DNA from: Streptomyces sp. ISL-66
GTDB taxonomy: Bacteria; Actinomycetota; Actinomycetes; Streptomycetales; Streptomycetaceae
Direction: 5' to 3'
NCBI RefSeq assembly: GCF_018614135.1
Contig: NZ_JAGGOW010000036.1
Span: 22,830-86,829 of the forward strand
Length of the DNA: 64,000 bases
The position numbers and the translations under genes are program-made. Positions 58,859 to 64,000 of this stretch are shown one piece after another (position 1 is the stretch's first letter; every line of letters begins with the position of its first letter). The notes beneath the pieces are model-generated. The model had not been told where the DNA came from, did no database searches, and was given only the letters and a program-made list of their open reading frames with translations.

Positions 58859-59052
58859 GCGTCGGCCCGGTGGCCGCGTGTCCTTCGCATGCCCGGTTGG
58901 GCGGCGGTGGACGGGGGCGGCGGGGAGGAACGGGGCGGAGCCTGGGGGCGCGCAGGTCAGCGGCTTGGCTGGTCAGGGCGGACGGGAGTACGCGGTCTTC
59001 CAAACTTGTGCTTCCGAGCACGCGCGGGGTGAATCGTGCTTCTGAGCCGCTC

Positions 59053-59517
59053 TCAGTCCCGGGCCAGTGAGGACCGAATGGCAGCCATGAGCTTCTGGCG
59101 GGCTTCCCGGAAGGCGCGTCGTACCTGTGCACACTCAGGATCGTCGCGAGTATGGCCCGCGACCACCGCGTCCCGGTAGAGGAGCAGCTGGTAGGCGGCA
59201 TCGCCAGCCAACTGGGCGACCTCCGGCGTGGCCAGTAGCTCCAGTTGGTACTGCTTCGCGTGCACACCGTGGGCCAGGATGCTCGCGCGGGCAAGCTGGG
59301 CCCGTTCATCCACTGGTAGGTGCCCCGAGCGGCTGGCATCACTTATGGCGTCGCGCGCCTCGGTCAGCGCCTCCAGGAACTGGGCAGACACTGTCCGCAG
59401 GGTCTCCCTGTCGCGCTCGCCCGTGTCCCGTCGCCAGCGCACCCGGTCTGTGGCGAGCGTGCTGCCCACCCCGATGACCGCACCCACCGCCGTCGCGACT
59501 AACGATGTCCACTCCAT
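59053..59517 (-). CDS. membrane-anchored coiled-coil protein with TTA codon
   Basis: ATG 59517-59515 gives 154 residues: one N-terminal transmembrane helix (SLVATAVGAVIGVGSTLA) and a long charged coiled-coil region. Codon 6 is TTA, so translation should depend on bldA tRNA. It lies between the two tRNA fragments and probably belonged to an older element. Longer frames upstream have poor composition. Confidence 0.6.
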   Translation of the reverse strand: MEWTSLVATAVGAVIGVGSTLATDRVRWRRDTGERDRETLRTVSAQFLEALTEARDAISDASRSGHLPVDERAQLARASILAHGVHAKQYQLELLATPEVAQLAGDAAYQLLLYRDAVVAGHTRDDPECAQVRRAFREARQKLMAAIRSSLARD

Positions 59518-59953
59518 GGGTGGGGAGACTACGAGTCCGCCGAGTCTGGCGGCAGAGCTCTCGCGATTCTTCCTGCTGAGGCGCAGCGCGCAGTGCCTTC
59601 GCAATGCAGCGCTCCGGTGAATAGGCGTGGACGCGGCGTACCGAAACCCCCATAGACGTCTACGCCCCTGGTCAGGGCCACACTGGAGCTGAAGCAACCT
59701 CTTCTAAGCGCTCGGCCGGCCGCTACGGGCAGAACGAGGCTCGGCTGACCTCGCGGCCTATTCGCGGATGGAGAGCTTCCCCTTGGCGCATTGCGTGTCC
59801 CTGACCAGCGACTATGCGTGGAACGCACGGGGCCTTCGGAGCCGTGGGCCTGCTGTGCTCCTGTCCGCGTTGTCTGCGCCTCCCCAGCGGCTGCGGTCGG
59901 CGGGACTATCCCCGGGTCCGATCGGCAACCGGAACCAGACAGGTGGTGGCAGG
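59518..59953. other. no recognisable gene
   Basis: This 436-bp stretch has no frame with both a ribosome site and coding-like composition. It probably consists of decayed mobile DNA. Confidence 0.5.
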
Positions 59954-60130
59954 GTGACTCAGCCCAAGTGTGGGGCGCCGACGACCAAGAATCGTCCCTG
60001 TACGAGGCCCGCGATCATGAACAGCTCTCGATGCCAGGACCACCAGGGCAAGTGGTCGAAGTACGAGGCGGAGCGACGGAAGAAGAAGGAAGCCGAAGCC
60101 AGGATGCGAGAGCTACGGAAGAAGAAGTGA
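59954..60130 (+). CDS. 58-residue Cys/Lys-rich small protein
   Basis: GTG 59954 encodes CGAPTTKNRPCTRPAIMNSS (in part) with a later CQDH, a C-x10-C...CxxH zinc-like pattern, and a lysine-rich helix ending ELRKKK. A broken second copy follows at 60904-61040. Confidence 0.55.
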   Translation: MTQPKCGAPTTKNRPCTRPAIMNSSRCQDHQGKWSKYEAERRKKKEAEARMRELRKKK

Positions 60131-60259
60131 GGCAGTGGCCGACCGGCCGCTGACATCCATGGCTGACATCAACGCCGGTGCACCCTGACCGCTTTGGGTG
60201 GTCGTACAGACGCTTTGCGGCCTGGGCTCGGCGGTCGCCAGACGCTGGCTGGGCGAGCC

Positions 60260-60302
60260 TACGAAGCAGATGGCGGCGGTTCGAAACCGTCCGCGCCCAC
60301 CA
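60260..60302 (+). other. second, diverged tRNA 3' end (relic att site)
   Basis: CCTACGAAGCAGATGGCGGC onward matches the attR copy at 44 of 47 positions through the T-arm and CCA. The terminator stem that follows is degraded. It marks an earlier integration at the same tRNA or a decayed tandem element. The 314 bp after it hold no gene. Confidence 0.7.
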
Positions 60303-60616
60303 GCGAAGAGACCTTCTGTCGATCACGGCAGGGGGTATTTTGCGTAGCCGCTGGTGTTGACGTGCCCGGTTCCCCGCCGGGGCCGGCGAGGGGTGATCGA
60401 CGCAGGGGTGGGCGTGGACGGGCACAGGTATCAGCGGGTATGTAGACGGGCGCGCGGGCTGCCGTGATGGGCTCGGAGCACTTCCTCGTGTTGTCTTGCG
60501 GGGTTCCTCAAGTCGAGCTGTCGACAAAGGAACTCTAAGTGGCGTGGTCCAGCACGGGCGGCGCTTCTGCTTAGTTCCAGAAGGACGGGAACTTCACGGT
60601 CGGCGGTCTCGACCGG

Positions 60617-60649
60617 GCCGAGCTCAGGGCGAGTTGCCCTGAGCTCGGC
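60617..60649 (+). terminator. 14-bp perfect hairpin
   Basis: GCCGAGCTCAGGGC and GCCCTGAGCTCGGC enclose GAGTT. Located in decayed DNA before a gene fragment. Confidence 0.55.
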
Positions 60650-60720
60650 GAAAGTGCCCGTGCACCTGGGCGTGGAGCCGCGGCGATGGCTCCGCATCTG
60701 ATGAGGGAGCAGACCACGGG

Positions 60721-60873
60721 CGGGTCGCCCGCGTCATCTTCGAGGGCGTTCCGTGCGACCCGGAACCGGAATTCATCGCATACGGCGACCAGGACAGCCC
60801 CATCGTCTGCTTCACCGCGGACCCCTTTTCCGAATGCGATCCCGATGACCCTCTCCGTCGCGAACAGGAGTGA
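60721..60873 (+). pseudogene. 3' fragment of an unidentified gene
   Basis: The frame ending at TGA 60871-60873 encodes a well-formed acidic tail (VARVIFEGVPCDPEPEFIAY, then DSPIVCFTADPFSECDPDDP). No start codon exists back to the stop at 60640, so the 5' part is missing. Confidence 0.5.
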
Positions 60874-60903
60874 GCAGCGGGACGCGTGATCAGCTGGGGC
60901 CGG

Positions 60904-61040
60904 ATGACTCAGCACGGATGTGGGGCGCAAACGGCCAAGGAGTAGCCGCCGTGACCAAGCCCGCGATCATGAACGGCTTCCTGTGTCGGCTGTACCGGGG
61001 AGGGTGGTCGAGCTGCGCAGTGGCGCGCCGGAAGGAGTGA
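60904..61040 (+). pseudogene. broken paralogue of 59954-60130
   Basis: MTQHGCGAQTAKE ends at a stop. A second frame then continues VTKPAIMNGFLCRLYRGGWS and ARRKE. The pieces align with VTQPKCGAPTTK and CTRPAIMNSSRC...WSKYEAERRKKKE of the intact gene, separated by a stop and a frameshift. Confidence 0.6.
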
Positions 61041-61195
61041 GCCCCGTGAGCCCCAGTGGTCAATGGCCAGGGGTCTTGCGCCGATGCGCTGATCGGAGGT
61101 TCGAGTAGATGCGGTTCGCGTGGGAAGCGCAGGGCCGGTCTTGCCGTGTGCGTGACGGCCCCGACGGCCCCGACGGCGCCCGATGAGCGGACGTG

Positions 61196-61614
61196 TGCGG
61201 TCGGCTACGGCATCGATGCGCTGGCCGATCTGCTGCGCGGTGATGGGAGGTCTGTGCCGGCCTGATGCCGCCGCGGTCGAGCGGTTCTTCTTCGACCTCG
61301 AACCCGTCGGCATGAGATGGGTGCTCCGGGGGGTGGAGGCCGGTGGGGGGATCTCCGTCCACAGGTTCCCGGACGGGCTCGCGACCCACGACCTACGAGG
61401 ACTCTGGCGGAGTCCTCGACTGGAGTTCGGTGCAGCCGCGCCGCCGCCCTAGCGCACGCCGTCCTCGAAGCCGGCCGGGCCGTGCTGGGGCTGCACAGAG
61501 AGGACAGCTACCGGGTGCGGTGGCACCGGTACCCCTTTTCCGGCTGCCGAGCTGCGCGAGCTGGGGCGGCTGCATCTGCGGGACGATGCGTGGGAGTGGT
61601 GCGCGCGTCACTGA
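61196..61614 (+). pseudogene. frameshifted unidentified gene
   Basis: Protein-like segments follow each other in different frames: VGYGIDALADLLRGDG, then AAAVERFFFDLEPVGMRWVL, then VLGLHREDSYRVRWHRYPF, and finally FPAAELRELGRLHLRDDAWE ending at 61614. At least three frameshifts are needed. I do not recognise the parent family. Confidence 0.55.
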
Positions 61615-61741
61615 CGCCGCCGGGTACGGCGTCGCGGGCGGGGGAGGTGGGGTTGGGGCCGTGGACCGCCTCCAGTGGTCCCGGGATGGAATCCAGGGGC
61701 TTAACGGGTCCGGGAGGCCGGTCCGGCGGGATAGTGGAGGC

Positions 61742-61966
61742 ATGTGCCGATCCATTAAGACGCTGCGTCCGCCCGCGATTCCCGAGAAGGCGACCGAGGA
61801 GGAGATCCGGGCCGCTGCCCTGCAGTACGTGCGCAAGGTCTCCGGTTTCAGGGCGCCCGCCGCGCACAACCAGGAGGTGTTCGCCGCCGCCGTGGATGCG
61901 ATCGCCGAGGCGACGCGCGACCTATTGGACGGGCTTCAGGTCAGGGGCGCGGCGGTGGCCGGATAG
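61742..61966 (+). CDS. DUF2277 protein, chromosomal
   Basis: The 74-residue protein starts MCRSIKTLRPPAIPEKATEE and continues ALQYVRKVSGFRAP, the signature of the conserved actinobacterial DUF2277 family. Its intact state suggests that core chromosome resumes here. Function unknown. Confidence 0.8.
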   Translation: MCRSIKTLRPPAIPEKATEEEIRAAALQYVRKVSGFRAPAAHNQEVFAAAVDAIAEATRDLLDGLQVRGAAVAG

Positions 61967-62009
61967 CCGGCTCGGGCTTCGTCCCTCGGGTCGCCGGGGG
62001 TACGGCGTC

Positions 62010-62420
62010 CTCCTCCAGGGGGGACCACCGCGACCGGGCGGGCCGTGTGGAGCAGCACCGCGTTGGTCACAGAGTCGAGTCGAGTCGAGTCGAGCCGTGG
62101 GCCCGGGGGGCGAGCGGGCGCTTGTGGTGGCGGCCGATGAGGTGCGCGGGCCCGGGAGGCGGTGATCAGACGGCCCGCCGCGTCGCCGGGGCCGACAGCC
62201 GCTCCACCTCCCCCCTCCACTTCTACCTCCGGGGAGCGCCCGGCATGCGGGCTCAGGTGCGCCGCGGCCGGGGCGGAGACCGCGTGAGCTGCGGCCGTCT
62301 CCTCGTGCGCGGCCGGGCCGAGCGTGCCCGCCGTGGTGAGGGGCCGGCTCGGCCGGGCGTGTGCCACGACGACCCGCAGGTGGGCGCCGCGCCGCGCCGG
62401 CCCGCGGGAGGCGGAGTGGG
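62010..62420 (-). pseudogene. degenerate universal stress protein gene, distal copy
   Basis: Reverse-strand frames contain RGAHLRVVVAHARPSRP (Usp N-terminal half) and VTNAVLLHTARPVAVVPPGG (Usp C-terminus). The space between them lacks the normal core. A (GAGTC) repeat lies inside. Boundaries are approximate. Confidence 0.55.
62072..62091 (+). repeat. (GAGTC)x4 short tandem repeat
   Basis: Four perfect 5-bp units inside the distal Usp remnant. A length change here would shift frame. Confidence 0.8.
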
Positions 62421-62439
62421 TGGTGTCGTTCGTCGGGGG

Positions 62440-62917
62440 CCGAGGTGTTGAGGCGGAGTACGAGCCGTACGGGTCGTGCGAGGGCGGTTCGGCGGCCGGT
62501 ACCACGACCACCGGCCAGGCTGCCGGGCTCGCGCGGGCGAGGCCGTTCGATACGAGGAGCAGACCGGCGAAGCCGCCGCAGCCGCGCGAGCCGAGGACCA
62601 TCAGCTGGGCGTCCTCGCCGAGGCCGGGTAGTACGTGGTCGGGCGCACCGCGGGGAGGCTTACTCGATCGATCAGGGGACGTCCCGGTGCGTACGCCGAG
62701 GGCCTCCCGGATCCGGACGAGTACGGGATCCTCGTCCTGGCCCGGTCCTCGAAAGCGCCGGACAGGGCGGAGCCGATCGGGTTCGTGTAGAGGCGGGCGT
62801 GCACGATGCGCAGTGGCGCGCCGGCCGCCAAGGCGTGGGAGACGGGCCTTCCAGTGCCCGGTTACCGCACCCCGAACCGTTGACGACGGCGATCGCGGAG
62901 TGCGGGCTCTGGTCCAT
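62440..62917 (-). pseudogene. frameshifted universal stress protein gene
   Basis: MDQSPHSAIAVVNGSGCGNR starts at 62917. A shift is needed to reach AAGAPLRIVHARLYTNPIGS, and another to reach LMVLGSRGCGGFAGLLLVSN and AWPVVVVPAAE. These are the Usp N-terminus, middle and nucleotide-binding G-x-G region in order. Boundaries are approximate. Confidence 0.65.
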
Positions 62918-63109
62918 GGCGGGCTCGTTGTGGGGCAGCGGTCGCGGATACACCCTTGGGGGGACCGCTCCGGGCGGGAACGGGGAAAGTTTCGAGTGGG
63001 GCGGGCCGTTCGGCACTCCCGTCGCCACTTCCGTCGTCGCTTCCGGTGGTGTGACGGCCTCGGGCGGGCCTTCGAGGACGAGGGCGGCCCCGCTCGTGCT
63101 GTGATCGGA

Positions 63110-63239
63110 AAGGTTTGCCGGGTTGCGACGCCCGGCACGGCACCTCGCGGTGTTGTCGGACCGCGTACGTACGTCCAGTACGAGCTGCGGTTCTCCGCCT
63201 TGCGATGCACCGGACCGGACGCGCGACCCGGCAAACCTT
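63110..63239. repeat. 14-bp inverted repeat pair 102 bp apart
   Basis: AAGGTTTGCCGGGT (63110-63123) and ACCCGGCAAACCTT (63226-63239), with flanking partial matches. There is no gene between 62918 and 63252. Confidence 0.6.
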
Positions 63240-63252
63240 CCCGGCCGCAGTA

Positions 63253-63768
63253 CTAGGTGGCGTGTCCCGTGCGGCGGCGCAGGAACCAGGCGCCCGCGCC
63301 GAGCGCGCTCGCGACGAGTGCGCCTCCGACCGCGATCTGACCGGGGCTCACGGAGTCGACGCTGCCGCCGAGCCCGCCGCGGGCGGCGCCCGGGGTGATG
63401 TTCAGGGCGATGGTCACGCGTTCGCCGCCGGGGCCGCCGCACTCGAAGGTGACGGGGTGGGCGCCGGCGCTGGCGTTGCGGAAGGTGGTGGCGGCGCCGA
63501 AGAGGTTCGTGGCCTCCGCATTGCCCGGGGTCAGCCATACGTCGCCGAAGGCGCGGGAGGAGGCCTTGCCGGTCTTCGTGCCGCAGCCGGTGATGTTGAG
63601 GCTGACCCGGCTGCCGGGGGCGACGCTGGTCGGGGAGACGTTGCCGGAGGGGCCGGCGTGGGCCAGTGTCGCGGGTACGGCGGCGGAGAGGGCGATCGTC
63701 GCGGCGGCGGCGGCCAGTACGCGGGGGAGGGTGCGGGGTGAGCGCGGGCGGTGGGAGGTGGCGGGCAT
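63253..63768 (-). CDS. secreted, C-terminally anchored protein
   Basis: ATG 63768-63766 follows GGAGTCC. The 171-residue product has a signal peptide (TLPRVLAAAAATIALSAAVP, cleavage near AHA-GP). It then has an exported beta-rich domain with two cysteines (GCGTKTGK ... FECGGPGG). The C-terminus is a transmembrane helix followed by RRRTG. Similar proteins stand next to sortases in streptomycetes. The remaining 63769-64000 shows no gene. Confidence 0.7.
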   Translation of the reverse strand: MPATSHRPRSPRTLPRVLAAAAATIALSAAVPATLAHAGPSGNVSPTSVAPGSRVSLNITGCGTKTGKASSRAFGDVWLTPGNAEATNLFGAATTFRNASAGAHPVTFECGGPGGERVTIALNITPGAARGGLGGSVDSVSPGQIAVGGALVASALGAGAWFLRRRTGHAT

Positions 63769-64000
63769 GGAGAGGACTCCTCGGGCTCCGGGGCGGTGCG
63801 TCGCGGCGCGGCTTTTGGCGCGCACCGTGCCTTGGACGCTAGGAGCCCGGAGCGGACGCGGCGATCCCTGCCGGGTGAACGGGTGAGCCGTTGCTCCGCC
63901 CGGGGGAGTCCCCGGGGCCCCACGGCGCGAACGGCCGGACCGGGCGCCGGGCGCGGGATGCCGGGTTCGGATGCCGGGCTAGGTGTATTGCCCTGTGAGG

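Noticed and set aside
58332..59342. 336-codon reverse frame crossing attR
   Set aside because: Contains the typical antisense-tRNA string ARTVSNRRHLLCK and runs over the tRNA fragment and its terminator; not coding.
61936..63234. 432-codon open frame on the reverse strand
   Set aside because: It stays open through high GC. It joins pieces of Usp-like sequence with low-complexity Arg/Pro stretches and has no ribosome site, so it was treated as pseudogene remnants.

Overview
The window is very GC-rich, has tightly packed genes with ATGA/GTGA stop-start overlaps, uses almost no TTA codons, and ends in chromosomal genes of streptomycete type (a DUF2277 protein, universal-stress-protein remnants). 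It is most simply read as the right-hand ~58.7 kb of an integrated temperate siphophage in a Streptomyces chromosome, followed by ~3 kb of decayed older mobile DNA and then host sequence. The left end of the element and its attL are outside the window.

Layout. (1) 0-3.3 kb: small early genes and a recombination pair (RecE/RecB-type nuclease, AAA/RecA-like ATPase). (2) 3.3-6.8 kb: HTH proteins and a replication module. This consists of a replisome-organiser gene carrying seven 27-bp dyad iterons inside its coding sequence, then a DnaC-like loader. No replicative helicase is seen, so host DnaB is presumably recruited. (3) 6.8-13.1 kb: a long train of small cysteine-rich or membrane proteins. 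(4) 13.1-14.75 kb: a reverse-strand block (Nudix hydrolase, HTH-Nudix fusion, small HTH protein) and a divergent promoter/operator region. (5) 14.75-25 kb: genes that look more like a Streptomyces plasmid or actinomycete integrative conjugative element (AICE) than a phage: RapZ-C domain protein, HExxH protein, HNH homing nuclease, DUF2637-like membrane protein, and an FtsK/TraB-type DNA translocase. Directly behind the translocase lies an array of CCCGGAC repeats on 11-bp phasing that resembles a conjugal clt locus. (6) 25-51.7 kb: late genes in canonical order behind a strong promoter: SGNH-esterase tail protein, HNH, a mini primase-polymerase, TerS, TerL, portal, MuF-like, scaffold, decoration, lambda-E-type capsid, connectors, major tail protein with a Big_2 domain, chaperones joined by a -1 frameshift, tape measure with an NlpC/P60 domain, baseplate, amidase endolysin, holins. 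(7) 51.9-58.66 kb: leaderless accessory genes, tyrosine integrase, an alarmone-hydrolase-like HD protein, reverse-strand HicA-like and HTH genes, an Xre regulator, and the right attachment site, which is the 3' half of a tRNA with a valine-type UAC anticodon loop.

Beyond attR, a second and mutated copy of the same tRNA 3' end lies 1.65 kb further on. The DNA around it holds truncated and frameshifted genes, so the locus appears to have been used at least twice. Host-type sequence follows: DUF2277, two broken Usp genes, and a secreted membrane-anchored protein.

Together the genes describe a phage with its own recombination, replication initiation, packaging, virion and lysis functions, plus a probable plasmid-type transfer cassette and a Nudix/HTH control block.
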